A DNA stretch of 64,000 bases from Candidatus Poribacteria bacterium (lineage in GTDB: Bacteria > Poribacteria > WGA-4E > WGA-3G): contig JAJEIE010000038.1 in assembly GCA_022827625.1 (NCBI GenBank), forward strand, positions 1-64,000, read 5' to 3'. The position numbers and the translations under genes were made by a program. Each line of letters starts with the position of its first letter. Within the stretch, counting starts at the first letter, position 1. This document shows, one piece after another, positions 7,153 to 16,296 of this stretch. The notes under the pieces are model-generated. The model worked only from the letters and a program-made list of their open reading frames with translations, did not search any database and was not told where the DNA came from.

Positions 7153-8208
7153 TTAGGGCAGTAAAATCTCAATTGCGCGGCGTTCTGTCGTCGCCTTGCG
7201 TGCTGCTTCAATAATGGCGAGGTTGTGGTATGGCCTCTTCGGATCTACAGGCAGTGGTGCACCCGCTGCAAGCGCATTAAAGGTCTCTGTAAAATAGCGG
7301 ACATGTCCGCTTGCGTCCTTCTGCTCAGTTTCGTTAAATTCAGGGAGTTCCAACTGTTTCCAGCCATCTGCTCTCGTGAAACGACGGAGGGCGTCCGCGA
7401 CATTCACGCGATGTCGTACACGTAGGGAACCGTTCTCAGCGTGCATCTCGCACCACCCAAAATCTGTGGCAGGCACACACCACGCTCCCGATACAGTCGT
7501 AATCCCACCGTTTTCGTGTTCACAGAGCAACATGGCGATGTCATCGACATCAATATCGAAGCGGAGGGTTTGGACGCGCGCCTCAACGTATCGGACAGGT
7601 GATCGCATTAAGGCACAGACGGAATAGATTTCGTGGTAACTGGTATCAATGATACACCCGCCGCCTCTGGCTTTGCTGGCACGCCACGCAAACGCCGGTG
7701 TCGGATGATCTGCCGAGAAATCCGTCGGTTTCAGTCCCATTCCAACGCTTCTTCCGAAGTGAGATGCACCGAGCGCGTCGAGTTCTGTCATCGCTGCTCT
7801 CATGCCGGCATTGAAGAGGTAGTTATGCACGACTGTGTAAGGTACACTGTTGCGATGCACGGCTGCCAGAATATTGTCTGCTTCTTCGAGTGTCGTTGCC
7901 ATCGGTTTTTCGGAAATAATAGCCACGCCTGCGTTTGCGGCTTCAACGACCTGCTCGGCGTGAAATGAATGGGGTGTGGCAATGGTCACGGCATCGATTG
8001 ATGCGTGTTCCAACATCTCCCGATAATCTACGTATCGGTTTTCTGGTGGGACGTTGAACTGTTCGCCTACTTTTTGTAGATTCTCTGGGACGATATCTGC
8101 GAGTGCGGTTACCTGAACGGTATCTGTGAGGGCGCGGTAGGCACGGGCATGTGTGTTTTGCACAATCCCGCCACAGCCGATGAGTCCTAAGCGAATGGGT
8201 TTTTCCAT
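7153..8208 (-). CDS. Gfo/Idh/MocA family oxidoreductase
   Basis: A 351-residue NAD(P)-dependent oxidoreductase. Its Rossmann motif is LGLIGCGGIVQNTH at the N-terminus, then SEKPMATTLEEA (the EKP motif) and RGGGCIIDTSYHEIYSVCALM (catalytic Asp/His region). The start is placed at 8208, where AGGAGA lies 7 bases upstream, rather than 10 codons earlier. Substrates are typically sugars, inositols or their derivatives and cannot be told here. It is transcribed alone from the promoter at 8229-8256 and is unlike the enzyme at 2107 in its cofactor and active-site regions. Confidence 0.9.
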   Translation of the reverse strand: MEKPIRLGLIGCGGIVQNTHARAYRALTDTVQVTALADIVPENLQKVGEQFNVPPENRYVDYREMLEHASIDAVTIATPHSFHAEQVVEAANAGVAIISEKPMATTLEEADNILAAVHRNSVPYTVVHNYLFNAGMRAAMTELDALGASHFGRSVGMGLKPTDFSADHPTPAFAWRASKARGGGCIIDTSYHEIYSVCALMRSPVRYVEARVQTLRFDIDVDDIAMLLCEHENGGITTVSGAWCVPATDFGWCEMHAENGSLRVRHRVNVADALRRFTRADGWKQLELPEFNETEQKDASGHVRYFTETFNALAAGAPLPVDPKRPYHNLAIIEAARKATTERRAIEILLP

Positions 8209-8228
8209 AGCGTTTCTCCTTTGCGTAG

Positions 8229-8256
8229 AGTTTAGCATATTTTAGGATTATGTCAA
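8229..8256 (-). promoter_or_regulatory. Promoter of the oxidoreductase gene at 7153-8208
   Basis: On the minus strand TTGACA (8256-8251), 16 bases, TAAACT (8234-8229). It lies about 20 bases before the chosen start and supports the 8208 start over the longer reading frame. Confidence 0.7.
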
Positions 8257-8303
8257 ATTGTTTGATATCTGTGTGAATATGGAAGGATGGAAGTTCAAAA
8301 GAC

Positions 8304-9677
8304 TCACACATCATAACGCATGAACACCAGAAACGCGCCCATAAAGAAGACGAGATCGAATAGAAACAACAGTAGAATGTCCAAACTGGCTTCGGCAAAT
8401 GCGGTGGAAAAATCGGAAAGCGTATCGCCAAATTTTGGAATCTTGTCCAAGCTTATCTTCAATTCCCTCAATTTCTGCCTTTCCGCATCTTCAAGAAAGA
8501 CATTGGGATTGAAAGGATATTCTTCATAGGTAAACTGTAGGAGACTGCGCCGATATTCGATTGCCTTCTTGAAAAACCGCTCATAATGTGTGATGCCGGT
8601 GCCAATCAACGCTTCACAACCGATTTGATAGATCGCCGTTGGCGAAATACGGGATATGTTCTGCGCCAGTTTCACCTGATGGAGTTGTTGCTGGCGGTAT
8701 TCATTGTAGATCGCTTGCTGGGCATCGGCAATTCTGGCAGAACGTGTTAGCGGTTCGCCCCTCGACCAGTGCAAGCTAAATCTACCTTCACCGTATCGCT
8801 TACGGATATCGTGCGATGTATTGCTTGCCTGTCTGGCGACCGTTTTCTCATCGGGAAGTTCCGCCAATCGACTTGCGAGCAATCCGCCTGTCCGCGGGAT
8901 AAACACTGCAAAACAGACCCACACCAGAAGGAGTAGGACGAGGCTGACCGATGAACTTCTCGTTAGGCAAGAGATGAACATTCCAAGTGTCGCGAAAACA
9001 GAAATATAGAGGACTGAAAACAGAACGACCCCGCCAATCTGTAGCCAATAGGTCGATTCAAAAGGCAGAACCCCGAACAGGGAGATGATGAGGGTGTTCA
9101 TGCAAATCCCGATGATCAACGGAATCGCGAGGCTGACGATTGTGCCGATGTATTTCCCGAAAAGCAGCGTTGCGCGCGGGAGCGAATTGGAGAGACAGAG
9201 ACGGAGCGTGCCTGTTTCTGCCTCACCTGAGATGCCGTCGTAGGTCATTGCAAACGCCGCGAAACTCAGGATAACGCCGACGGTGAACACCCAATCTAAT
9301 GCGTCAAATCTTTGGAGCGTGTAGTTCCTGCGCAGAATCGTTTGGGGACCAACCATTTCAAACGCATCCACAGCAAAGGCATTCGGCAGGTCCTTTTCAT
9401 GCCCTTCAGCGATAAATCCCAATGGACTCGGCGCGCGATATATCAGCAGGTTTGGTGGATCACTGACCACCTCGTGTAAGTCTTTCTCCGCTTTCTTTTT
9501 CAAGAGCTCCAGGTTTTCGCTGACGTTTTCACGGTAATCTGCGACCTGTTGGCGGTAATCGTGTATGTACAGCACGCTTCCTGTCAACATTAAGACGATT
9601 ACGAGGAGCAACGTCAAGGCGAAGCGAAGGCTCTGTAAATGATCTAAAAGCTCTCGCCAGATAATTTCACGTAGCAT
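8304..9677 (-). CDS. ABC-2 type transporter permease (second of two)
   Basis: A 457-residue membrane protein. TM1 lies near residues 18-40 (ALTLLLVIVLMLTGSVLYI), followed by an extracytoplasmic domain of about 100 residues, then a five-helix ABC-2 core. The conserved loop YDGISGEAETGTLRLCLS sits between helices. A second soluble region precedes the last C-terminal helix, which starts near residue 428. The start at 9677 is chosen because GGAGGTGAGG precedes it and the upstream gene ends five bases before. It forms an operon with the 512-residue permease and the HTH gene upstream. No ATP-binding subunit is encoded beside it. Substrate unknown. Confidence 0.88.
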   Translation of the reverse strand: MLREIIWRELLDHLQSLRFALTLLLVIVLMLTGSVLYIHDYRQQVADYRENVSENLELLKKKAEKDLHEVVSDPPNLLIYRAPSPLGFIAEGHEKDLPNAFAVDAFEMVGPQTILRRNYTLQRFDALDWVFTVGVILSFAAFAMTYDGISGEAETGTLRLCLSNSLPRATLLFGKYIGTIVSLAIPLIIGICMNTLIISLFGVLPFESTYWLQIGGVVLFSVLYISVFATLGMFISCLTRSSSVSLVLLLLVWVCFAVFIPRTGGLLASRLAELPDEKTVARQASNTSHDIRKRYGEGRFSLHWSRGEPLTRSARIADAQQAIYNEYRQQQLHQVKLAQNISRISPTAIYQIGCEALIGTGITHYERFFKKAIEYRRSLLQFTYEEYPFNPNVFLEDAERQKLRELKISLDKIPKFGDTLSDFSTAFAEASLDILLLFLFDLVFFMGAFLVFMRYDV

Positions 9678-9682
9678 CTTTT

Positions 9683-11221
9683 TTACCTCACCTCCCTTTT
9701 TAAGAACATCGCTCCGGTGATCAGAAATAGCAAAATGTTGAGAAAAATTAGATAGACCAAATCGGGGAAGGCACCACTGAGCGCGACGTTTCCCCACGCC
9801 GGTCCACTGCTAAAGATAGGCATACCACTTAAGTCAAGTCGTTCCACATCATCCCAGCTTTTCGGTGTGACGTTTGCGAAAAACGTGTCTTCGTCCGATT
9901 CTGCGAGTCCCGCTTGTGAGGGCATATCGTTGAGACTGACGGACGTGAACCAGTTGATACTTGAGAAAGCCCCTTGTTCCTGCATGTAGGTCATGAGCGC
10001 CTTTCGGTAATCTTGTGCTTGATGGATGAATCGCTCATGTCTTTTCAAATTCGTACCAGACAGAGCCGTAGAGAGGTTGTAATAAACCCATGCAGGCGAA
10101 AGTCTGGACAGGTTTTCAGCCAAGACGGTCTGTCTTTTCAGCGAGCGGTAGTAGTCCTGATGGAGGTTTCCTATCTGCTCTGCGTATTCAATGCGGTGTG
10201 GAATGTAAAATTTGGCACCGTCAAGATACCAGCGCATCGCTTCTCTGGATCCTGTTAGCACATGGAAAGCAAATGGCTGATTGCCACTGATCACACTGCG
10301 TTCCGATGTAAAGTAGGATCCACTTCGATGCTTTGCACCATAATCTCTGATTTTCTCCCGAAACGCTGTCTCGACCGCCGCGCTTTCTATGTTGACCACA
10401 GATTTAGAAGGTATCGGTCGCACTTGTTTTGCGATATACACGGCACCGTTCGGGATGATGAACACAATCACAATCCATAGGAATAGCAACCAGACGAGTG
10501 CCCTCGCCGACCGACCGGTGATTGCTGAAACCAGCATCGAAAGCAAAAAAAAGACAGAAAGATATAACGCCAAAACCGCGAACAGTAGAGCGAACCGGTT
10601 CCATTCAGCAGCGTGGAATTCTATCATCGGGTTTAGGTTTATCAATAGTGCAGCGGCTATCCAGCCGATCACAAGTGGCACGAGGAGACTTGCCATCCCA
10701 CCGAGGTATTTCCCAATCAGGATATGGTATTTCGAGACTGGGTTTGATGCGACAAGTGCGAGTGTTCCGCTTTCACGCTCACCGCAGATGACATCGTAAG
10801 CGATGGAAATCACTAACAGGCTGAACGCAATTTGCACCATGAGTACTGCATCAACAGCGGCAAAAACGTTCAGAAGTGGGTTGCCGCCGCCGAGTATCTT
10901 TGCTTCCGTAGGGACATCTTCGTAGGAAACCTTTACCGTGCTTCCGAGCTGCCGTTCCATCCCTAAGCAGATAACGCTTAAGGGTTCAGGCGGTTTTGCT
11001 ACGTCCACCCGTAGGTACGAATAAACCTTCACTGCCTCAAGTGCGTTCCGGTGTTCGGCTTCTGCTGCATTGTGGACGCTGAGTCGTTTCTCGTAGTCCT
11101 CTATCAGTACATAAGTGCTGGCGATGAAAAGCGCGAGGCAGACGATTAACCCGATGAGTAGACGGAGGGAGAAGATGTTTTCTGTGAACTCTCTTTTGGC
11201 AATTATCCAGATGGGGGACAT
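9683..11221 (-). CDS. ABC-2 type transporter permease (first of two)
   Basis: A 512-residue paralogue of the next gene with the same plan: N-terminal TM helix (about residues 19-41), an extracytoplasmic region, and a block of helices with the typical loop YDVICGERESGTLALVAS. A large soluble insert (about residues 275-470) separates the core from the C-terminal helix. The two proteins probably form a heterodimer. The start overlaps the end of the HTH gene by 19 bases, indicating translational coupling. A separately encoded ATPase would be needed. Confidence 0.88.
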   Translation of the reverse strand: MSPIWIIAKREFTENIFSLRLLIGLIVCLALFIASTYVLIEDYEKRLSVHNAAEAEHRNALEAVKVYSYLRVDVAKPPEPLSVICLGMERQLGSTVKVSYEDVPTEAKILGGGNPLLNVFAAVDAVLMVQIAFSLLVISIAYDVICGERESGTLALVASNPVSKYHILIGKYLGGMASLLVPLVIGWIAAALLINLNPMIEFHAAEWNRFALLFAVLALYLSVFFLLSMLVSAITGRSARALVWLLFLWIVIVFIIPNGAVYIAKQVRPIPSKSVVNIESAAVETAFREKIRDYGAKHRSGSYFTSERSVISGNQPFAFHVLTGSREAMRWYLDGAKFYIPHRIEYAEQIGNLHQDYYRSLKRQTVLAENLSRLSPAWVYYNLSTALSGTNLKRHERFIHQAQDYRKALMTYMQEQGAFSSINWFTSVSLNDMPSQAGLAESDEDTFFANVTPKSWDDVERLDLSGMPIFSSGPAWGNVALSGAFPDLVYLIFLNILLFLITGAMFLKREVR

Positions 11222-11613
11222 CTAAAAGCCTCTTGTATCACCTGACGAGCGTGGTTAGTTTCATCTTCAAAAATCGACCGAAGACTCGCCAGAGATGTCG
11301 CAATTGATTCCAGTGCCTCTACTTCTCGGATCCGAAGTTCAGTTTCCTCCGAGACGGCTAACTCAACCTGGTTTGCCTCAACCTGGTTTGCCTCAGCCTC
11401 TTTTGGCGCAAAGGAATCGACGGGAAAGGTACTGATGTATCGAGAACGTAAATGAATTTTGAGAGTCTCCTGTAACTCAATAATCTCTGGGTCATTCAGT
11501 GCCTTCTGAACCACACTGCGGTGTATACCAGTAGCCTCCGCGATCTGGTTCACAGACGGCTGCCTTAGTGACTCCTGTGCTATGCGTAATTTTTCCTCGT
11601 AAGAAATCAACAT
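11203..11613 (-). CDS. Small HTH-containing protein, probable regulator of the ABC-2 operon
   Basis: A 136-residue protein. Residues of about 1-45 resemble a helix-turn-helix (NQIAEATGIHRSVVQKALND). The middle contains a direct repeat (EANQV twice), seen as two exact 15-base copies at 11362-11391, and the C-terminal half (about residues 85-130) is probably helical. It is the first gene of the operon and overlaps the first permease gene, so local regulation is a fair inference. It has no recognised effector domain. Ribosome site GGAGG lies nine bases before the ATG. Confidence 0.7.
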   Translation of the reverse strand: MLISYEEKLRIAQESLRQPSVNQIAEATGIHRSVVQKALNDPEIIELQETLKIHLRSRYISTFPVDSFAPKEAEANQVEANQVELAVSEETELRIREVEALESIATSLASLRSIFEDETNHARQVIQEAFRCPPSG

Positions 11614-11662
11614 TTTTCATTGCCTCCATAGCATTTTATGCCATATTTTTCTATATTACGTT

Positions 11663-11691
11663 ATTATATAATAGAAAATGTCAAATGTCAA
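11663..11691 (-). promoter_or_regulatory. Consensus promoter of the HTH/ABC-2 permease operon
   Basis: On the minus strand a perfect TTGACA (11691-11686), a 17-base spacer and a perfect TATAAT (11668-11663). A second TTGACA overlaps the spacer (11683-11678). It is among the best promoter matches in the window. Confidence 0.85.
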
Positions 11692-11969
11692 CAAAAAAGT
11701 TATATTTTCGTCAGATTACGCTAAATTTGGCAGTTTTTTTAGTATCAATGCCTGATAGCGGAACCCTTCCACAATTTTACGCTGTTGCTTACCTGCCCTA
11801 ACACAATATTAAGATTGAATAGTCGCGAGCGAAACTCGCTCCTACAAGAAAACTGAATGCCTTTTCACAGCAATTTTTGTGACACCCGTTTCTGCAAAAT
11901 GTGCTATAATGCGGCTATGAGGCAACGTGTTTAAGTCTCGGAAATAAAAAGCAGGGAGGGAATTCACAG
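11692..11969. other. Gene-free spacer before the S10 carboxypeptidase
   Basis: With the preceding promoter this is a 356-base stretch without a gene. It contains a small palindrome with a TCCTAC tail (11825-11844) and a perfect TATAAT at 11905-11910 without a convincing −35 box, which may serve the carboxypeptidase gene. I see nothing else in it. Confidence 0.6.
11821..11850 (+). repeat. Small palindrome with TCCTACAAG tail
   Basis: GCGAG-CGAAA-CTCGC followed by TCCTACAAGAAA. The same plan (palindrome then TCCTACAGAA) occurs at 35450-35475 and, inverted, twice at 59228-59303. Confidence 0.6.
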
Positions 11970-13451
11970 ATGAGTGAGAAAGAAAAACAAGCGTCTGAAG
12001 AGGGTTCGGCTGAAGAGAAAAATCCACCTACACCTGAAGATAACCTTTCGGTTACGCATCACAGCGTCACGATTAACAGCGAAGAGATTCGCTACACCGC
12101 GACGACAGGGACACTCGTGCTAAAAGAGGAAGTCGATAAAGAAGGCGAGAAGGCGAAAGCGTCGGTGTTTTTTATTGCGTATACCCGTGATGATGTAGAA
12201 AATATGTCCGAACGTCCAATAACTTTTTCGTTTAATGGGGGTCCTGGATCCTCGTCGGTATGGTTACATTTGGGTGTGTTGGGACCGCGGTGTGTGACAC
12301 CCGATGACGATGGTGAATTACCACACCCGCCGTATCAACTCAAAAACAACGAATGCTCCATTTTAGACAAAACAGATCTGGTCTTCATTGATCCGGTGAG
12401 TACCGGCTTTAGCAGAGCGGTACCGGGGGAAGAGGCGAAGCAATTCCATGGATTCAAGAAGGATATTGAGTCTGTGGGCGATTTTATTCTGCTCTACCTG
12501 GGACGCTACAAACGCTGGGGTTCACCGAAGTTCCTAATCGGTGAAAGTTATGGAACGACGCGTGCGAGTGGACTCTCCGGTTACCTGCAGGAACGGCACG
12601 GCACCTATCTCAACGGTATTATGCTCGTCTCGGTTGTTCTGAATTTCCAGACAATTCGGTTCGCGCCGGGGAACGATCTACCCTATATCCTCTATTTGCC
12701 GACTTATGCAGCGACGGCACTTTATCACGGTAAATTGGAAGCGGATGTCCAACTTGAGTCGTTCATGGACGAGGTCCGAGCATTCGCTATGGGCGATTAC
12801 ACGACGGCTCTGATGCAAGGGAGCGCGTTACCGGCTGATCAACGCGCCAACATTACGCAACAACTCGCTAAATATACCGGACTCACCCCTGAATACATCG
12901 AGCAGACCGACTTGAGAATCAACATTATGCGTTTTTGTAAGGAGCTCCTCCGAGACGAAGGTCGGACGGTCGGACGGTTCGATAGTCGTTACAAAGGTAT
13001 TGACCGAGATGCCGCAGGCGAGACGTTTGAATATGATCCGAGTTCTGCAGTCGTTCAAGGCGCATATACGGCAATGCTCAACTATTACGTCCGTGATGAG
13101 CTGGAATTTGCGTCTGACCTTCCGTATGAAATCTTGAGTAGACGTGTGCATCCGTGGGATTATGGCGACCATCAGAACGAGTACGTCAACGTTGCGGATA
13201 CGCTTCGGAAGGCGATGACGACCAATCCTGCGCTAAAGGTTTTCGTTGCGAACGGGTACTACGATCTGGCAACGCCGTTTTTGGCATCGGAGTATACCTT
13301 CACACACCTTGGACTCGATAAATCCTTACAGGACAACATCTCAATGGCTTACTATCAGGCAGGGCACATGATGTACATCGATCAAGGGGAACTACAGAAG
13401 ATGAAAAGAGACCTGGATGCATATCTTGATAGTGTGCTTTCGGGGGAGTAA
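11970..13451 (+). CDS. S10 family serine carboxypeptidase
   Basis: A 493-residue alpha/beta-hydrolase of peptidase family S10. FNGGPGSSSVWLH (residues 88-100) forms the oxyanion region, GESYG holds nucleophile Ser193, the Asp is in ANGYYDLATPF and the His in YQAGHMMYID near the C-terminus. These enzymes remove C-terminal amino acids, typically at acid pH. The N-terminus is hydrophilic and acidic with no signal peptide, which is unusual for the family and implies a cytoplasmic or non-classically exported protein. Start supported by GGGAGGG. The next gene begins four bases after the stop, so they form an operon. Confidence 0.92.
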   Translation: MSEKEKQASEEGSAEEKNPPTPEDNLSVTHHSVTINSEEIRYTATTGTLVLKEEVDKEGEKAKASVFFIAYTRDDVENMSERPITFSFNGGPGSSSVWLHLGVLGPRCVTPDDDGELPHPPYQLKNNECSILDKTDLVFIDPVSTGFSRAVPGEEAKQFHGFKKDIESVGDFILLYLGRYKRWGSPKFLIGESYGTTRASGLSGYLQERHGTYLNGIMLVSVVLNFQTIRFAPGNDLPYILYLPTYAATALYHGKLEADVQLESFMDEVRAFAMGDYTTALMQGSALPADQRANITQQLAKYTGLTPEYIEQTDLRINIMRFCKELLRDEGRTVGRFDSRYKGIDRDAAGETFEYDPSSAVVQGAYTAMLNYYVRDELEFASDLPYEILSRRVHPWDYGDHQNEYVNVADTLRKAMTTNPALKVFVANGYYDLATPFLASEYTFTHLGLDKSLQDNISMAYYQAGHMMYIDQGELQKMKRDLDAYLDSVLSGE

Positions 13452-13454
13452 GTT

Positions 13455-14501
13455 ATGAGTTATCAGAGAGAATTTGAGAAGCGATTAGATGTTGCGGTTG
13501 TGGGTGTCGGTTCACACGGTTATCGGAATGTCCTACCGACAATGACTTTTCTTCCGGTCCGACTGAAAGCATTGTGCGATCTCGATATCGAACGTGCGCG
13601 TATCACTGCCAAACAGTACGGTGTTGATGCGTTTTATCCGAACATGGCGGAGATGTTTGAGAGCGAAGAATTGGACGCTGTTTTTCTATGTGCGCCGCCG
13701 CGTCTGCATCCTGAATTGACGTGTGAAGCACTGGATGCGGGGATGCATGTCTGGTTAGAAAAGCCACCTGGGATGTTTGCGGATGAAGTTTCGGAGATGA
13801 TCGCCCACCGTAAGGATCGCGTCGTCGTCGTCGGATTCAAAAAGGCATTTATGCCGGCGACGCAGAAGATTATCGAGATTTTTGCAACAGAGGCATACGG
13901 TGCCTTACGTAGCATTTTAGGGGTCTATCCGATGACGATTGCGGGCGATGGTAGACGGGTGCTACGTGAGAAAGAGCATACCAATTGGCTTCAAAATGGG
14001 GTGCATCCGTTGTCGCTGCTTGTGGCGGTCGGTGGGAAGGTTGCCAATGTAACGGTTCATAGAAGCCAGCGGGGTGGCGGTGCGTGTATATTGGAATATG
14101 AGAGTGGGGTCCTCGGAAACTTCCATCTGGCGGATGGTGCCAGACACGGACAACCCTCGGAACTCTATCAATTCTTTGGTGACGGATGTCACGCTGAGAT
14201 TCGGAATAGCACCCGTGTCTTACTCCAGCGCGGCGTGTCTCTTAATTATAGTGGTAGCACGAGTTATGTGCCTGAAGGCTTTGACAGTGGCGCGATCGTC
14301 TGGGAACCACAATTTAGCTTGGGAACCCTTGAAAACAAAGGGCTTTTTACTCAAGGCTTCTACCAAGAGATGCGGTATTTCTGTGATTGTATTCTGGAGG
14401 GCAAACCGGCAGAGCAAGGATCGCTTGAGTTTGCTTTGGAAGTGATGAAGGTTTACGAGGCAGGCCTCCGATCAGAAGGTGAGACCGTTGCCGTTTCATG
14501 A
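13455..14501 (+). CDS. Gfo/Idh/MocA family oxidoreductase
   Basis: A 348-residue member of the family with the Rossmann motif [11 protein letters not shown], the EKP motif in [15 protein letters not shown] (near residue 99) and the segment [18 protein letters not shown] in the active-site region. It is four bases behind the S10 carboxypeptidase gene and most likely on the same transcript. The pairing has no obvious pathway meaning. The C-terminal domain is complete. Substrate unknown. Confidence 0.88.
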   Translation: MSYQREFEKRLDVAVVGVGSHGYRNVLPTMTFLPVRLKALCDLDIERARITAKQYGVDAFYPNMAEMFESEELDAVFLCAPPRLHPELTCEALDAGMHVWLEKPPGMFADEVSEMIAHRKDRVVVVGFKKAFMPATQKIIEIFATEAYGALRSILGVYPMTIAGDGRRVLREKEHTNWLQNGVHPLSLLVAVGGKVANVTVHRSQRGGGACILEYESGVLGNFHLADGARHGQPSELYQFFGDGCHAEIRNSTRVLLQRGVSLNYSGSTSYVPEGFDSGAIVWEPQFSLGTLENKGLFTQGFYQEMRYFCDCILEGKPAEQGSLEFALEVMKVYEAGLRSEGETVAVS

Positions 14502-14550
14502 GGCGTTTGAAATAGGTAGCAAATGCTTTTGGTATGCTATTGGAGGAGAA

Positions 14551-16275
14551 ATGTTAACCAAGCTAATTTGCCGCAATTTCAAAAACTTTGGCGAGATTGA
14601 GATTGAATTGGGGAACCCAGTTGTATTCATCGGTCCAAATAATTCAGGCAAGACAACAGCACTACAAGCACTCGCTCTGTGGGAAATCGGTCTCAAACGT
14701 TGGAACGAGAACCGGAAAGGGAAAACAAATCCTGAAAAGCGTCCGGGTGTGGTTATCAACCGACTCGACCTTATCTCTGTTCCTGTGCCGAATGCGCGAT
14801 TGCTCTGGCGAGCTTTGCAAGTTCGTGACGTGAAAAGGGTTGAGGGTAGACAACGCACTCAAAATGTCCGTATAGACATCACTGTGAAGGGCGTTACCGC
14901 TAATAAAGCATGGCAATGTGGTTTCGAGTTTGATTATGCCAATCAGGAATCTTTTTACTGCCGCCCACTGAGAACATCAGAAATAGATGGGGAAGTATCC
15001 GCTCGAATGCCTGTCCCAGAAGAGACGGAACGCCTTTCTGTTGCCTTCCTGCCCCCGATGTCTGGACTCACCTCCAATGAAACACGACTCGATCAAGGTG
15101 CAATCAATGTCCGGATTGGAGAGGGACGGACAGCAGAAGTTTTGCGGAATCTCTGTTATCAAATTTCACAAGATGAAGAAAAATGGAAAGGGCTCTGCCA
15201 GCAAATCAACGCTCTGTTTGGCGTGCAACTTGAGAAACCGGATTATATTCCGGGACGTGGAGAGATCACGATGAGTTATCGGGAAGCGTCTAATGTATCT
15301 TTAGACCTTTCTTCATCGGGACGCGGTTTACAGCAAACGCTTCTACTACTTGCCTACATTGCTACACACCCGGGTTCTGTTCTATTACTTGACGAACCCG
15401 ATGCACACCTTGAAATCCTTCGACAACGGCAGATTTATCAAGTACTTACAGACTTAGCAATGGAACACGGGAGCCAGATCGTTGCCGCCAGCCATTCCGA
15501 GGTTGTCCTCAGAGCAGCAGTAAAGCGTGACGATGCTGTTATCGCATTTCTTGGTAAGCCCCATCGTATTAACGATCGCGGCAGTCAATTGCTTAAATCG
15601 CTTATAGACTTTGATTTTGAACAGTATTACCAAGCACAGCAAAGGGGTTGGGTGCTTTATCTTGAAGGGTCCACAGATCTCTCAATCTTGCAAGCCTTTG
15701 CCGAGAAACTCAATCACCCGGCGCAAAAAATATTGAAAGCACCTTATACCTATGACATCAGCAATCGACAAGGAAAAGCGCATAAGCACTTTTATGCCTT
15801 ACGCGAGGCAAAACCAGATCTGGTGGGATTCTGTCTCCTTGATCGAATTACTGGACAACTTCAGCAAGTTCCTGGATTAATAACCTATGCTTGGCAGCGG
15901 CGCGAGATTGAGAACTACATTGTCCCCACCCAAAAAGTGTTAATTGACTGGGCACGCAATGCAGCTGGAGGTCCTCTGTTCTCGGATATTTGGGCACCTA
16001 CAATGAAGGAAATCATTACAGAAATTGAAAAAGCCCGAGCAGTGCTTCGTCAAGAATCGCCATGGTCTCCAGATATAAAAGTGACCGACGATTTCCTAGA
16101 CCCACTTTTCGAGGCTTTCTTTGAAAAATTGGAATTACCAAATACCATGCGAAAGACGAATTATCACACTTTGGTTCAATATTTGTCAACAGATCAAATT
16201 GACCCGGAAGTCACCGAAGTGCTTGATGCTATCTTGGAAGTCGCCGACAAAGCGGTCCCGTTAAGTAACATGTAA
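14551..16275 (+). CDS. OLD-family ATPase with TOPRIM-like nuclease domain
   Basis: A 574-residue protein. An ABC-type ATPase domain is seen: Walker A GPNNSGKTT (residues 28-36), a signature-like LSSSGRGLQQ (about 253), Walker B VLLLDEPDAH (about 277-287) and the H-loop AASHSEVVL. From about residue 365 a TOPRIM-like domain follows with the acidic motif LYLEGSTDLSIL and later FCLLDRITG. This is the layout of overcoming-lysogenisation-defect nucleases, many of which act in phage defence. No UvrD-type helicase or reverse transcriptase is adjacent, so it is not recognisably Gabija or a retron. Start at 14551 chosen for GGAGGAG, 49 bases after the oxidoreductase gene. Confidence 0.85.
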   Translation: MLTKLICRNFKNFGEIEIELGNPVVFIGPNNSGKTTALQALALWEIGLKRWNENRKGKTNPEKRPGVVINRLDLISVPVPNARLLWRALQVRDVKRVEGRQRTQNVRIDITVKGVTANKAWQCGFEFDYANQESFYCRPLRTSEIDGEVSARMPVPEETERLSVAFLPPMSGLTSNETRLDQGAINVRIGEGRTAEVLRNLCYQISQDEEKWKGLCQQINALFGVQLEKPDYIPGRGEITMSYREASNVSLDLSSSGRGLQQTLLLLAYIATHPGSVLLLDEPDAHLEILRQRQIYQVLTDLAMEHGSQIVAASHSEVVLRAAVKRDDAVIAFLGKPHRINDRGSQLLKSLIDFDFEQYYQAQQRGWVLYLEGSTDLSILQAFAEKLNHPAQKILKAPYTYDISNRQGKAHKHFYALREAKPDLVGFCLLDRITGQLQQVPGLITYAWQRREIENYIVPTQKVLIDWARNAAGGPLFSDIWAPTMKEIITEIEKARAVLRQESPWSPDIKVTDDFLDPLFEAFFEKLELPNTMRKTNYHTLVQYLSTDQIDPEVTEVLDAILEVADKAVPLSNM

Positions 16276-16296
16276 CCAATCAACTGGAGGAAAAAC

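Noticed and set aside
14551-16275. Gabija or retron system
   Set aside because: No UvrD-type helicase, reverse transcriptase or retron RNA is adjacent.
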